In this document: piece after piece, positions 25,806 through 34,683 of the stretch
Layout of the letters: every line of letters begins with the position of its first letter
How positions within the stretch are numbered: the stretch's first letter is position 1
NCBI RefSeq assembly: GCF_030929595.1
Contig: NZ_JAVFVR010000021.1
Coordinates: 1 to 43,200, forward strand
DNA length: 43,200 nt
DNA from: Flavobacterium sp. LHD-85
GTDB taxonomy: Bacteria; Bacteroidota; Bacteroidia; Flavobacteriales; Flavobacteriaceae
Reading direction: 5' to 3'
Notes under the pieces: model-generated
Told to the model about the DNA's origin: nothing
Database searches by the model: none
The model's input: the letters and a program-made list of their open reading frames with translations, nothing else
Translations under genes and position numbers: made by a program

Positions 25806-25968
25806 AGCTGGATGAAAAATTAATCAAAAGAAAAAGGCTTTAGCCAAACAAGTATAGTTTGGCTAAAGCCCTCTTAACTTCATCTTTAATACCTCCAGCT
25901 AAAGCTGGAGGCTATTGAGAAAAAAATCTTTTTTTAATCCTTTTAATCTGTGGCTTTAAAAAAACTTT
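25806..25968. repeat. Tandem duplication, copy B (183-bp period)
   Basis: The same two hairpins as copy A occur at 25836-25870 and 25892-25911. Differences from copy A include TTCGT changed to CTCTT and an extended A-run after the second hairpin. The copy lies 30 bp downstream of the kynU stop codon in the kynU transcript direction. Confidence 0.85.
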
Positions 25969-25997
25969 GCGTCTTCGCGCCTTTGCGAAATTAACTT

Positions 25998-27272
25998 CTA
26001 CTTCCCTAAAATTCCTTTTTTAAGAATTTGTCCAAAGTCATACATATCTTCATAAGAACAATACAAAGGAACTGGCGCTAGACGAATAACGTTTGGTTCA
26101 CGCCAATCGGTAATAACACCGTTTTTCATTAAATAATCAAATAATGCTCTTCCTTCTCCATGAAGAAAAACCGATAATTGTGAAGCTCTTTCTTCCGGGT
26201 TTGAAGGTGTAATAATTTCGAAAGTACTTTCTACTTCTTTATCAATTTCGTGAAGAATAAATTCCAGATATGAAGTAATATGGTCACGTTTTTTAATTAA
26301 AGCATCCATTCCAACCTCAGCAAACATTTCTACTGATGCCAAATATGGCGCTAAAGATAGAACTGGAAGATTACTAATCTGCCATCCATCGGCTCCATGA
26401 ACGGGATCAAAGGTAGGTTCCATTTTAAAACGGCGCTCTTTGTTGTGTCCCCACCAACCCGCAAATCTTGGCAAGTCTGAATTATGATGTTTTTCGTGAA
26501 CAAAACAGCCAGAAGCATTTCCTGGGCCTGAATTCATATATTTATAACTGCACCAAGCGGCAAAATCTACATTCCAATCGTGAAGTTCTAGTTTGATATT
26601 TCCAGCAGCATGTGCTAAATCCCAACCCACTTTTGCTCCAACTTTTTGTCCCGCTGCAGTTATCGTTTTAATATCAAAAACTTGTCCTGTATAATAATTA
26701 ACTCCGCCAATTAAAACTAATGCTAGTTCATCACCAACTTCTTCAATTTTTGCTAAAACATCTTCTAGACGAATATTATGTTCTCCTTCTCTGCGTTTAA
26801 TTTCTACAATCGCATCTTCTGGTTTGTATCCGTGAAAGTTCACTTGGCTCTGAAACATATATTGATCTGACGGGAAAGCTTTTTCTTCGCAAATAATTTT
26901 ATAACGTTTCCCTTTTGGCTGATAAAATGAAACCATCAATAAATGAAGATTCACTGTTAAAGTATTCATCACTGTAACCTCTGATGGTAGTGCTCCAACA
27001 ATCTTGCTCAACGGTTCTGCAAATCTTTCCTGATAATCCCACCAAGGTTTTTCGGCATAAAAATGACCTTCAACTGCCAATTCTGCCCAATCGTTCATTA
27101 CTTCATCGATATAAGCTTTTGTGCGTTTTGGCTGTAATCCTAATGAGTTTCCTGTAAAATAGATTACTCGTTTGTCATTTACTTTCGGAAAAATAAATTG
27201 ATCCTGATAATGGTTTAATGCGTCTTTCGAATCTAGCTCTCGTGCAAATTCGCGTGTATTTTGAAAAGTCAT
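25998..27272 (-). CDS. kynU: Kynureninase
   Basis: A PLP-dependent enzyme of 424 residues that cleaves kynurenine or 3-hydroxykynurenine to (3-hydroxy)anthranilate and alanine. The PLP lysine is K244 in CSYKYMNSGPGNASG. Other markers are FTGNSLGLQPK (39-49), WDLAHAAGN (217-225) and the C-terminal NVIRLAPVPLYCSYEDMYDF. The length is normal. It follows the function of kmo (12795-14138) in the tryptophan degradation pathway, but is separated from it. Confidence 0.96.
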   Translation of the reverse strand: MTFQNTREFARELDSKDALNHYQDQFIFPKVNDKRVIYFTGNSLGLQPKRTKAYIDEVMNDWAELAVEGHFYAEKPWWDYQERFAEPLSKIVGALPSEVTVMNTLTVNLHLLMVSFYQPKGKRYKIICEEKAFPSDQYMFQSQVNFHGYKPEDAIVEIKRREGEHNIRLEDVLAKIEEVGDELALVLIGGVNYYTGQVFDIKTITAAGQKVGAKVGWDLAHAAGNIKLELHDWNVDFAAWCSYKYMNSGPGNASGCFVHEKHHNSDLPRFAGWWGHNKERRFKMEPTFDPVHGADGWQISNLPVLSLAPYLASVEMFAEVGMDALIKKRDHITSYLEFILHEIDKEVESTFEIITPSNPEERASQLSVFLHGEGRALFDYLMKNGVITDWREPNVIRLAPVPLYCSYEDMYDFGQILKKGILGK

Positions 27273-27580
27273 TGTGTTTTTGTTTTGCTTGCTAAAATAA
27301 CAAAAAATGTTTGTTTTGTTTCAGGTTGATATGCTTTGCGTGTTTTTTAACGCAAAGTTCGCAAAGTCTTTTTTATCAAGGCTAATGTTTATAAACGCTA
27401 AGTTCGCAAAGCTTTGCGTTCTTTTTGTTTCTGGTAAACACATACTGAGCAAAAAACCTTTGCGTTCTTTGCGTTTAAATTTCTCAACGAATGTCAAACT
27501 TGAAGCCTGAAACTTGAAACAAATAAAAAACCCGACAGGTTATAAAAACTAGTCGGGTCTTTTTATATGATAAATTCTAA
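27273..27580. other. Repeat-rich intergenic region between kynU and queA
   Basis: This 308-bp gap carries AACGCAAAGTTCGCAAAG-type direct copies at 27349-27368 and 27393-27412, and their inverted form AACCTTTGCGTTCTTTGCG at 27456-27474. It also holds the terminator at 27524-27565. A reading frame across it encodes only repeat sequence, so no gene is called. Confidence 0.65.
27524..27565 (-). terminator. Terminator after queA
   Basis: On the minus strand an imperfect stem (27530-27536 with 27552-27558, core ACCCGAC/GTCGGGT) is followed by TTTTTT. It lies 16 bp past the queA stop codon and is related to the AACCCGACAGG palindromes. Confidence 0.8.
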
Positions 27581-28630
27581 TTAAAGAATTAACATCGCGT
27601 CTCCGTAAGAATAGAATTTGTATCCTTCTTTGATTGCTTCGTCGTATGCTTTTTTCATTAAATCGTGACCACAGAAAGCAGAAATCATCATTAATAAAGT
27701 TGATTTTGGTGTGTGGAAGTTTGTGATCATACAGTTTGCAATACTGAAATCGTGAGGAGGGAAAATAAATTTATTTGTCCATCCTTCGTAAGGATTTAAA
27801 GTATTAGCAGAAGAAACAGAACTTTCGATTGCACGCATAGAAGTTGTTCCTACAGCACAGATACGTTTTTTCTTTGCTTTTCCTTCATTAACAATATCAC
27901 AAGCTTCTTGAGTAATGATTAATTCCTCAGAATCCATTTTGTGTTTAGATAAATCTTCAACCTCAACTGGGTTAAAAGTTCCTAAACCAACGTGTAAAGT
28001 TACCTCAGCAAAGTTTACTCCTTTGATTTCTAATTTTTTCAAAAGGTGTTTTGAGAAGTGCAAACCAGCAGTTGGTGCCGCTACAGCTCCTTCTTCTTTT
28101 GCATAGATTGTTTGGTATCTTTCAGCATCTTCAGCAGTTACTTCTCTGTTGATGTATTTAGGAATCGGAGTTTCTCCAAGTTCTGTCAATTTGTTTCTGA
28201 ATTCTTCATAAGAACCATCGTATAAGAAACGTAATGTTCTACCACGAGAAGTTGTATTGTCAATTACCTCAGCAACTAACGAATCGTCATCACCAAAATA
28301 AAGTTTGTTACCAATACGGATTTTTCTAGCAGGATCTACTAAAACATCCCAAAGGCGTTGCTCTGAATTTAATTCTCTTAACAAGAAAACCTCAATTCTA
28401 GCTCCAGTTTTTTCTTTGTTTCCGTACAAACGTGCAGGGAAAACTTTTGTATTATTAAGAATTAAAACGTCTCCGTCATCAAAATAGTTGATCACGTCTT
28501 TAAACATTTTATGTTCGATTGTGTTTTTTTTACGGTCAATTACCATTAAACGAGATTCATCTCTGTTTTCTGCTGGAAATTCAGCCAAAAGTTCTTTCGG
28601 TAAATTGAAATTGAAGTGTGATAATTTCAT
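27581..28630 (-). CDS. queA: S-adenosylmethionine:tRNA ribosyltransferase-isomerase
   Basis: An enzyme of 349 residues that transfers the ribosyl part of SAM to 7-aminomethyl-7-deazaguanine in tRNA to form epoxyqueuosine. Family segments visible are FPAENRDESRLMVIDR (18-33), ILNNTKVFPARLYGNK (54-69), APTAGLHFSKHLLKKLEIKGVNFAEVTLHVGLGTFNPV (about 186-223) and TNFHTPKSTLLMMISAFCG (about 304-322). It has its own promoter. Confidence 0.96.
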   Translation of the reverse strand: MKLSHFNFNLPKELLAEFPAENRDESRLMVIDRKKNTIEHKMFKDVINYFDDGDVLILNNTKVFPARLYGNKEKTGARIEVFLLRELNSEQRLWDVLVDPARKIRIGNKLYFGDDDSLVAEVIDNTTSRGRTLRFLYDGSYEEFRNKLTELGETPIPKYINREVTAEDAERYQTIYAKEEGAVAAPTAGLHFSKHLLKKLEIKGVNFAEVTLHVGLGTFNPVEVEDLSKHKMDSEELIITQEACDIVNEGKAKKKRICAVGTTSMRAIESSVSSANTLNPYEGWTNKFIFPPHDFSIANCMITNFHTPKSTLLMMISAFCGHDLMKKAYDEAIKEGYKFYSYGDAMLIL

Positions 28631-28694
28631 ATTTGAATTGTTGATTTTAGAGTGTAGCTTTTAGATTTGTTTATCTAAAATTTTAAATCGGTTG

Positions 28695-28726
28695 CAAATA
28701 TACGATTGTGAGATAGGCGTTGTCAA
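28695..28726 (-). promoter_or_regulatory. queA promoter
   Basis: The minus strand has TTG (28724-28726), a 21-nt spacer and TATATTTG (28695-28702), 65 bp upstream of the queA ATG. Both elements match the Bacteroidota consensus. Confidence 0.75.
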
Positions 28727-28850
28727 GTGTTTTGGCTTTTATTTTCAAAAGTCCTTGATTTTGTGAGGTTTCGAGAACCATTAAAAACGTTTTTTCGAAC
28801 CATATAAGTGATATAAGTTCATATTAACTAGAATTTTTTATGTACTATTT

Positions 28851-28882
28851 AAACCCGACAGGTTTTAAAACCTGTCGGGTTT
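28851..28882. repeat. Perfect 16-bp palindrome, AACCCGACAGG family
   Basis: The arms at 28851-28866 and 28867-28882 (AAACCCGACAGGTTTT) pair perfectly with no loop spacer. The same family occurs at 995, 12714 and 27530, three of which follow stop codons. Confidence 0.8.
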
Positions 28883-28898
28883 GCTTTTAGATACATAT

Positions 28899-28925
28899 AA
28901 AAAAACCTCTGGTTGAAACCAGAGG
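28899..28925 (-). terminator. Terminator after aroA
   Basis: The stem CCTCTGGTT (28906-28914) pairs with AACCAGAGG (28917-28925). On the minus strand it is followed by seven T. It lies 60 bp past the aroA stop, inside the inverted-repeat element. Confidence 0.85.
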
Positions 28926-28984
28926 CTATGTTTTATTGCGCTTTAATTTAAATGAACTTATATCACTTATATGGTTCAAAAAAT

Positions 28985-30214
28985 TTACAATTCTGTTATT
29001 TGAAAGTTCAAGGCTTTTAAATCATTCCAGAAATCTGGATACGATTTAGAAACTACTTCGGCATCATCAATAACAATTGGAACTTTTATTGCTAAAGGTG
29101 CAAATGCCATTGCCATACGGTGATCATTGTATGTTGCAATATGCACATCATGATTAATATCGCCAGAACGCAATAAAGTCAAGCTATCATTAGTAACAGA
29201 AATATTAGCTCCTAATTTAGTAAGCTCGATTCTCAATGCTTCAAGTCGGTCTGTTTCTTTAATTTTTAAAGTATGAAGTCCTGTTAAGTGGCATCCAATT
29301 CCTAAACCTAAACAAGTTACTACAATTGTCTGAGCGATATCTGGTGTATTATTTAATTCAAAATTTACATCTTGATAATTGAATCCAGCTACTTTTTCCA
29401 AAGTCATTTTATTGTTTTGAAAAGTTGTCTTTACTCCCATGTTCTCATACAGAGAAACCAATTCAGAATCTCCTTGAAGGCTGTTTTCTTTGTAACTGCT
29501 CAAAGTGATTTTTGCAGCATCGGACAAAGCTACTAAACTAAAGAAATAAGAAGCCGAACTCCAGTCAGATTCTACAACCATTTCTTTTGATTCAACCGCT
29601 TCTTTCGGATAAACTTTGATGACGTTTCCTTCAAAGCTTGTTTTAATATCTAAATCAGCTAGCAAAGCCAAAGTCATTTTGATATATGGAATTGAAGTAA
29701 TTTCTCCTTCTAAAGTCAACTCTAAACCATTGTCTAATTTTGAAGCCACTAATAGAAGCGCAGAAATATACTGGCTGCTCACATTTGCTGCCAAGTTTAC
29801 TTTTGAAGCCGTAACTTTTTTTCCTTTAATTCGAATCGGCGGATATCCTTCTTCTTTTTCATAAGAGATTTCAACTCCCAATTGTCTTAAAGTATCAACC
29901 AAAATTTTGATTGGACGTTCCTGCATTCTGCTTGAACCTGTCATTACTACTTCTCTTCCTTCGTTTACAGCAAAATAAGCAGTCAAGAAACGCATTGCTG
30001 TTCCCGCATGGTGAATGTCTACAATTTCGTCATTCCCTGCTAAAGCTTTTTGCATAACTTCACTATCATCAGAATTAGAAGTATTGGCTAAAGTAATATT
30101 TGGGAATAATGCTTTTAATAATAGTAAACGGTTCGTTTCACTTTTAGAACCTGTAATATTTAGTTGCGAATCATCAATGTTGAATGGTGAATTCGTCGTT
30201 AATTTTAAATTCAT
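28985..30214 (-). CDS. aroA: 3-phosphoshikimate 1-carboxyvinyltransferase (EPSP synthase)
   Basis: The enzyme of 409 residues makes 5-enolpyruvylshikimate 3-phosphate in the shikimate pathway. Motifs are GSKSETNRLLLLKA (about 22-35), AGTAMRFLTAY (about 68-78), NTPDIAQTIVV, KETDRLEALR (about 325-334) and YNDHRMAMAFAP. The start is set at ATG 30214 because the preceding in-frame residues from 30256 have no family match. It is downstream of the MazG-type gene on the same strand, with 98 bp between them, and provides chorismate precursors for the enzymes at 38447-42645. Confidence 0.95.
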   Translation of the reverse strand: MNLKLTTNSPFNIDDSQLNITGSKSETNRLLLLKALFPNITLANTSNSDDSEVMQKALAGNDEIVDIHHAGTAMRFLTAYFAVNEGREVVMTGSSRMQERPIKILVDTLRQLGVEISYEKEEGYPPIRIKGKKVTASKVNLAANVSSQYISALLLVASKLDNGLELTLEGEITSIPYIKMTLALLADLDIKTSFEGNVIKVYPKEAVESKEMVVESDWSSASYFFSLVALSDAAKITLSSYKENSLQGDSELVSLYENMGVKTTFQNNKMTLEKVAGFNYQDVNFELNNTPDIAQTIVVTCLGLGIGCHLTGLHTLKIKETDRLEALRIELTKLGANISVTNDSLTLLRSGDINHDVHIATYNDHRMAMAFAPLAIKVPIVIDDAEVVSKSYPDFWNDLKALNFQITEL

Positions 30215-30312
30215 GATATTAGTTATGAGTTGCGAATTATGAGTAACATAATCCAAGCGTGCAATTTACCACTCCTCGCCCGTAAATCAAAATTCACGCT
30301 GAAATTTCACAA

Positions 30313-30639
30313 TTATTTCAATTTATCATTGTTTTTGTGACGATCTTTATCTCTAACCGATTTTAGATCCATTTTTTTGTCAAAAGCAGCCTGTAAATCG
30401 ATTCCTGTTTGATTAGCCAAACACAACACGACAAAAACAACATCTGCCAATTCTTCGCCTAAATCTTTGTTTTTATCGCTTTCTTTTTCAGATTGTTCAC
30501 CATATCGGCGGGCAATAATTCTAGCAACCTCGCCAACTTCTTCTGTTAGCTGTGCCATATTGGTCAATTCGTTAAAATAGCGAACTCCGTGTTCTTTTAT
30601 CCAAGTATCAACATCTAACTGTGCATTTTTCAAATCCAT
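30313..30639 (-). CDS. MazG-type nucleotide pyrophosphohydrolase
   Basis: A protein of 108 residues with the MazG metal-binding signature E-E-V-G-E (about 32-36, AQLTEEVGEVARIIARRYGE) and a second ELADVVFVVLCLANQTGIDL segment (about 62-81). This is the YpjD-type single-domain MazG fold that cleaves (d)NTPs to monophosphates and pyrophosphate. It lies 3 bp from the third DUF3857 gene, so is probably co-transcribed. Confidence 0.9.
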   Translation of the reverse strand: MDLKNAQLDVDTWIKEHGVRYFNELTNMAQLTEEVGEVARIIARRYGEQSEKESDKNKDLGEELADVVFVVLCLANQTGIDLQAAFDKKMDLKSVRDKDRHKNNDKLK

Positions 30640-30642
30640 CTT

Positions 30643-32631
30643 CTATATCTTTTTAAGAATTATTTTTTCATTTTGGCTTACAATCATCTTCTGAAAAAAC
30701 TCTTTTATCATTCCGTAATCCTCAGCTGCAAAAATACTATTGTTGATTTCTTTTTGGCTTACAATTTGAATTTTGTTTTCTGTAACTGAAAAATTTAAGA
30801 TAAACGACATCTGTTTATCTTCTGAAGTTATCTTTATCGGTTTGGGTATAGATTCTACAGCATATCCTTCTGGAATCTGAATACTAAAATTGTACTTTTC
30901 CATGTTTTTATATCCGAAATAAACAGGCATTTGTCTTCTTTCCTGATTAAACGGGTTTTTACTTCGGGTAAAAAACAATAATGGATTGACGAAAATCTTA
31001 CCCTGAATAATATCTGAGCGGCTTCCAGAAGCAAAAGAGAAAGTTTCTATAACAGACTGATCTAAATTTGATTTCTGATTCTCTATTTTATAATTGGAGA
31101 TGTTCAAACCTCCCAAATTATTTTCAAATTTTTCAAGATAAGCGTCTTCCGTTTTGGCCTTGTTTTCTTCTCTGAAACTATACGCATCATATTCTGTTCG
31201 CTGTACTCTACCTTGACCATTCATTTTTCCGTCAGGATCAATTTTGACTATAAGGCTGTAAATTTCTTTTGACTGTATTGCTGGATCTAATTCAATTTCT
31301 TGTGAATTTCCATCTTTCATAATTAATCTTCCCTTCCAATTTAGAACATTTAATGGCAAAATGTTAGGAGTTGTAAGCTTACGAGTTGCATCTAGAAGAA
31401 TTCTTTTACCGTCAATTTCAGCTGCAGCTATAACATAATTGAATCCTGTTCTTGTGGGATAAACCGGAAGTCCATTTTGGATTGTACTTACTAAAACCGG
31501 ATTTGCTTCTATACCAGCCACACGAAGCATATTTATCAAAATAAAATTGATCTCCGCAACATTTCCTGTTTGTTCTTTGTATGCTTTTTCAACTCCTTTT
31601 TCTGTATAACAGCTATTAATCTCATTCCAGTTCATTCGATTTTTAACATAGGTAAAAATCAGATTCAATCTTTCATTTTTATCTTCTACGTTAGACAACA
31701 ATTTATTCAGATCATCTGTAAATAATGTAGTTTCATTAAGCTGCTTACCAAAACTTTCGTCTTTAAAAATAGTTTTGGCAACACCTTCCCAAGTTAAACT
31801 GTAATCTTTAACCGGCTGATCTGGAAGACGAACCCTTTCAAGTTCTTGCTGAATGCTTCCTCGATAATTTTCTAGATTATTTATATAAGGTTCTTCTTTT
31901 AATGCTGGAACGTCTTTTCCTGTATAAAAGGTTTCAATTTGTTTATAGCTAAATGAGCTTGTCTGACTGTAAAGATTATCAAAACTCTGACTGGCACTTG
32001 TAAATTTAGATTCCGTTTCGAGCGGAATTCCGCCGATCAAAAGCGGTTTATAGATATAAAACTCTGGAATCTGTGTTTTATAATAAAAATAGTTAACAGG
32101 AATATCAAACTGAATATCGAAATCTGGAAATTTTATAAGGTTTTCAGATCTTAAGACATATTTGTATTCAATGATAGAACCTACTTTCACATTTGGTAAA
32201 GTGATCGTTTTTTCTTTCCAATACTTATTAATCTTAGTTTTAAATTCTCCCTGATTATTTAGTTTTGTTTTTATAATGTTTCCGTTCTCTAAATTATACG
32301 TCACCGCTTCAGAAAATTCTAAGCGATCCTCATTTAACTTTTCATAACCGATATAAAAACGCACTTTCTGATCGGCCCAGCTTAGACCTTCTTTCTTATA
32401 AATTTTGATTTTTACTTCGCAAACATGATTGGCATAAAATCCAACATCTTTATTATAGCCAAAATAAGTCCTTCCTTTTTTAAACAAGATAGCAGCGGGG
32501 GCGCTGCTATCTTTAGGATGAACTTTCTCGTTTAATTCTGCAATTGTTACTTTACCCAAGTCATAATTCTGAGCTTGAATGGTAATTGTACTCCAAAAAA
32601 AGGCAATAAAAATTAGGAGAAACCTTGGCAT
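30643..32631 (-). CDS. DUF3857/transglutaminase-like protein, third of three, catalytic Cys and His missing
   Basis: A secreted protein of 662 residues with a signal peptide (MPRFLLIFIAFFWSTITIQA). It has an N-terminal DUF3857 beta domain (about 40-250), a transglutaminase-like core (about 300-420) and a C-terminal beta domain (about 430-662). The segment equivalent to the Cys motif reads TGNVAEIN (355-362) with no Cys, and FNYVIA (397-402) replaces the His. The Asp-bearing ILLDAT (411-416) is retained. It is therefore probably not an active transglutaminase/protease. It lies 3 bp downstream of a close paralog. Confidence 0.85.
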   Translation of the reverse strand: MPRFLLIFIAFFWSTITIQAQNYDLGKVTIAELNEKVHPKDSSAPAAILFKKGRTYFGYNKDVGFYANHVCEVKIKIYKKEGLSWADQKVRFYIGYEKLNEDRLEFSEAVTYNLENGNIIKTKLNNQGEFKTKINKYWKEKTITLPNVKVGSIIEYKYVLRSENLIKFPDFDIQFDIPVNYFYYKTQIPEFYIYKPLLIGGIPLETESKFTSASQSFDNLYSQTSSFSYKQIETFYTGKDVPALKEEPYINNLENYRGSIQQELERVRLPDQPVKDYSLTWEGVAKTIFKDESFGKQLNETTLFTDDLNKLLSNVEDKNERLNLIFTYVKNRMNWNEINSCYTEKGVEKAYKEQTGNVAEINFILINMLRVAGIEANPVLVSTIQNGLPVYPTRTGFNYVIAAAEIDGKRILLDATRKLTTPNILPLNVLNWKGRLIMKDGNSQEIELDPAIQSKEIYSLIVKIDPDGKMNGQGRVQRTEYDAYSFREENKAKTEDAYLEKFENNLGGLNISNYKIENQKSNLDQSVIETFSFASGSRSDIIQGKIFVNPLLFFTRSKNPFNQERRQMPVYFGYKNMEKYNFSIQIPEGYAVESIPKPIKITSEDKQMSFILNFSVTENKIQIVSQKEINNSIFAAEDYGMIKEFFQKMIVSQNEKIILKKI

Positions 32632-32634
32632 AAT

Positions 32635-34650
32635 TTAAATACGTTTTAAAACGATTTTTTCTGTTTGTTTAGCAATCATCGTCTTATAATATTCTTTTAG
32701 CATATCATACTTTTCGGTAGAAACAATCGCTTCATTTATCTGATGTAAAATAGATAATTGTAAAGTATCACCATTGGCTGCAATATTAAATTTAAAAGCA
32801 CCCAGATTATCTTCCATTGTTAGTGCCGCCGGAGCTGGCAATGTTTCAACTGCAAAACCTTCTGGAATCTTAATTGTGATATTATACTTATCTGCAAAAG
32901 GATAACTAAAATCAACTGGATATTCTCGCACTTCTTGCTTAAAAGGGTTTTTATCGTTGGTAAAAAACAACATTGGACTTACGTATATTTTATCGCCAAT
33001 TAGCTCGCATAGATTATTTCCTGTAAAAGAATACGTTTCTATAATTGGAAGAAGCATATCTTTTTCATTCGTTTTTGAGTACTCACTAATTTCTATTTTA
33101 TTATTTTGGTTTTCTAGTTTTTCTAAATATTCTTCTTCTTTTAAGCTTTCAATATTACTTCGTGTAATCATTGCATTATAATCCATGCACTGTCTTCTTG
33201 TCTTACCTGTAACTTTTCCAGTATTATCAATACTATAATTCATAAAAACATTATCGGCCGAAGTTTTTTCTGGCATTAAATTAATTTCTTCCGACGACCC
33301 GTCTTTTCTGATCAATCTTCCTGACCAATTTAAAACTCTCAATGGTAAAACATTTGGAATCGAATATTTGTCAGTTGCATCTAGCAAAATATTTCCGTTT
33401 GGCGTTTCAACTGCAGCAATTACATAATTGAATGCTGTTCTGTTTGGGAAAAGAGCAATTCCGTTTGAACGTGTACTTACTAAAACAGGATTTGCTGTTA
33501 ATCCTGAATAACGCAACATTGCAGTAAGCATTAGATTAATATCGGCAATGTTACCTGTTTTTTCTTTATACGCTTTTTTCACGCCATTATCACAGGCATA
33601 ACCGGTGTAACTGTTCCACTTTATATTTGCTTTTACATGATTAAAAATAACCCAGATTTTTTCTTCTGGTGTTTTAGTCTCTGCAAGCAGCTTTTTCAAA
33701 TCCTCTTCAAAATATCCTGTTTTATTTAATTCAGGACCAAAATCGTCATATTCATAAATTGTTCTTACAACAGAATTCCAATCTGAGGAATATTCTTTCA
33801 TTGGAGAATTTGGAAACTTTGTCAATGATAACTCATGAGAAACCGCCGACATATAGTTTTCTATATTATTTACATAAGCTTCATCTTTCATTGCAGGTAA
33901 ATCTGTAGCAATAAAAGTGGTTTGATTCTCCATATAATCATGTTTCTCTGTTGAAAAAGTAGTAGGCGCAGAACCAGGTCCCAAGTTTCTTTCTTTAATA
34001 TTAAAAGTTACGGATTTTGGATTTCTTGCTGTGGTAACTTTGGGAAATAGATATCCTTTTTGTCTTGAATTAAAAACATAATATTCAGGAATAAAAGTTG
34101 AGAATTCAGAATAATTAACAGGAATACTGGATTGAAAAGCCCATTCTCTGATAATTCTAGGACTCGGACATTTTATAGTATATCGAAACTCTATTACAGA
34201 CCCTTCTTTTACATTTGGCATTGTCATTTTCTTCTGAGCTACGTATTTACTTAAGACTTCATCAAAAACTCCGTCACTCTTCAGCTTTGTTTTCTCAATT
34301 TTACCATTCACTAAATTATAAGTAACCACATCACCAAAAAAAACTTTTTCTTTTAAGTTACTGTTGTTTTGATACCATACTGCTTGGTTGGCCCAATCGT
34401 ATCCTTCTTTTCTATAGATTTTAATTCTAGTTTCCACATCAGTTAATGTGACAAAACCATCATTAGGATCATATTCAATTCTTGCTGTCCCTTTTTTATA
34501 CAAAATAGCAGCTGCCGCTGCAGAATCTTTCGGGTGCGCCTTTTGTTCTAATTCTGCTATGGATACTTTTCCTAATTTAAATTCCTGCGCCATCGCTTTT
34601 GAAGCGATTAATAAAATCGCAGTAAGGCTAAACAATTTAATAATTTTCAT
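32635..34650 (-). CDS. DUF3857/transglutaminase-like protein, second of three, catalytic Cys and His missing
   Basis: A secreted protein of 671 residues (signal peptide MKIIKLFSLTAILLIASKAM, ending AMAQ) and closely similar in plan to the third copy. The openings KLGKVSIAELEQKAHPKDSAAAAAIL and DLGKVTIAELNEKVHPKDSSAPAAIL show recent common origin. The core has TGNIADIN (365-372) in place of the Cys motif and FNYVIA for the His, with ILLDAT kept. It lies 3 bp from the next copy and 33 bp from the first. Confidence 0.85.
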   Translation of the reverse strand: MKIIKLFSLTAILLIASKAMAQEFKLGKVSIAELEQKAHPKDSAAAAAILYKKGTARIEYDPNDGFVTLTDVETRIKIYRKEGYDWANQAVWYQNNSNLKEKVFFGDVVTYNLVNGKIEKTKLKSDGVFDEVLSKYVAQKKMTMPNVKEGSVIEFRYTIKCPSPRIIREWAFQSSIPVNYSEFSTFIPEYYVFNSRQKGYLFPKVTTARNPKSVTFNIKERNLGPGSAPTTFSTEKHDYMENQTTFIATDLPAMKDEAYVNNIENYMSAVSHELSLTKFPNSPMKEYSSDWNSVVRTIYEYDDFGPELNKTGYFEEDLKKLLAETKTPEEKIWVIFNHVKANIKWNSYTGYACDNGVKKAYKEKTGNIADINLMLTAMLRYSGLTANPVLVSTRSNGIALFPNRTAFNYVIAAVETPNGNILLDATDKYSIPNVLPLRVLNWSGRLIRKDGSSEEINLMPEKTSADNVFMNYSIDNTGKVTGKTRRQCMDYNAMITRSNIESLKEEEYLEKLENQNNKIEISEYSKTNEKDMLLPIIETYSFTGNNLCELIGDKIYVSPMLFFTNDKNPFKQEVREYPVDFSYPFADKYNITIKIPEGFAVETLPAPAALTMEDNLGAFKFNIAANGDTLQLSILHQINEAIVSTEKYDMLKEYYKTMIAKQTEKIVLKRI

Positions 34651-34683
34651 TGGTAATTTTTGGTTTGCTTTTGGTTACACTTG

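Larger units (their letters stand above)
25403..25997. other. Repeat-rich intergenic region upstream of the lipoprotein gene and downstream of kynU
   Basis: This 595-bp gap holds the palindrome CCCGATAGCTATCGGGA at about 25557-25574 and the two copies of a 183-bp-period duplication (listed separately). Near 25962-25988 a GCGTCTTCGCGCCTTTGCG segment is present. No gene is supported. Confidence 0.7.
28797..28977. repeat. Long inverted-repeat element, copy 2 (perfect 26-bp arms)
   Basis: The left arm at 28797-28822 and the right arm at 28952-28977 are perfectly complementary over 26 bp (outer end GAACCATATAAGTGATATAA). They enclose a 129-bp interior with two terminator-like hairpins. The element starts 7 bp from the aroA stop codon. 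The right-hand 166 bp of the queA-aroA gap therefore consists mostly of this element. Confidence 0.85.

Noticed and set aside
25623..25968. Possible CRISPR array in the 183-bp-period duplication
   Set aside because: There are only two units, the period is far too long, and no cas genes are present. The units contain palindromes and are nearly identical throughout.
27307..27510. A 67-residue reading frame
   Set aside because: It is composed of AACGCAAAGTTCGCAAAG-type repeat DNA in both orientations, with no protein features.
30215..30256. N-terminal extension of AroA
   Set aside because: The extra 14 residues are not part of the EPSP synthase fold, and ATG at 30214 gives the usual length.
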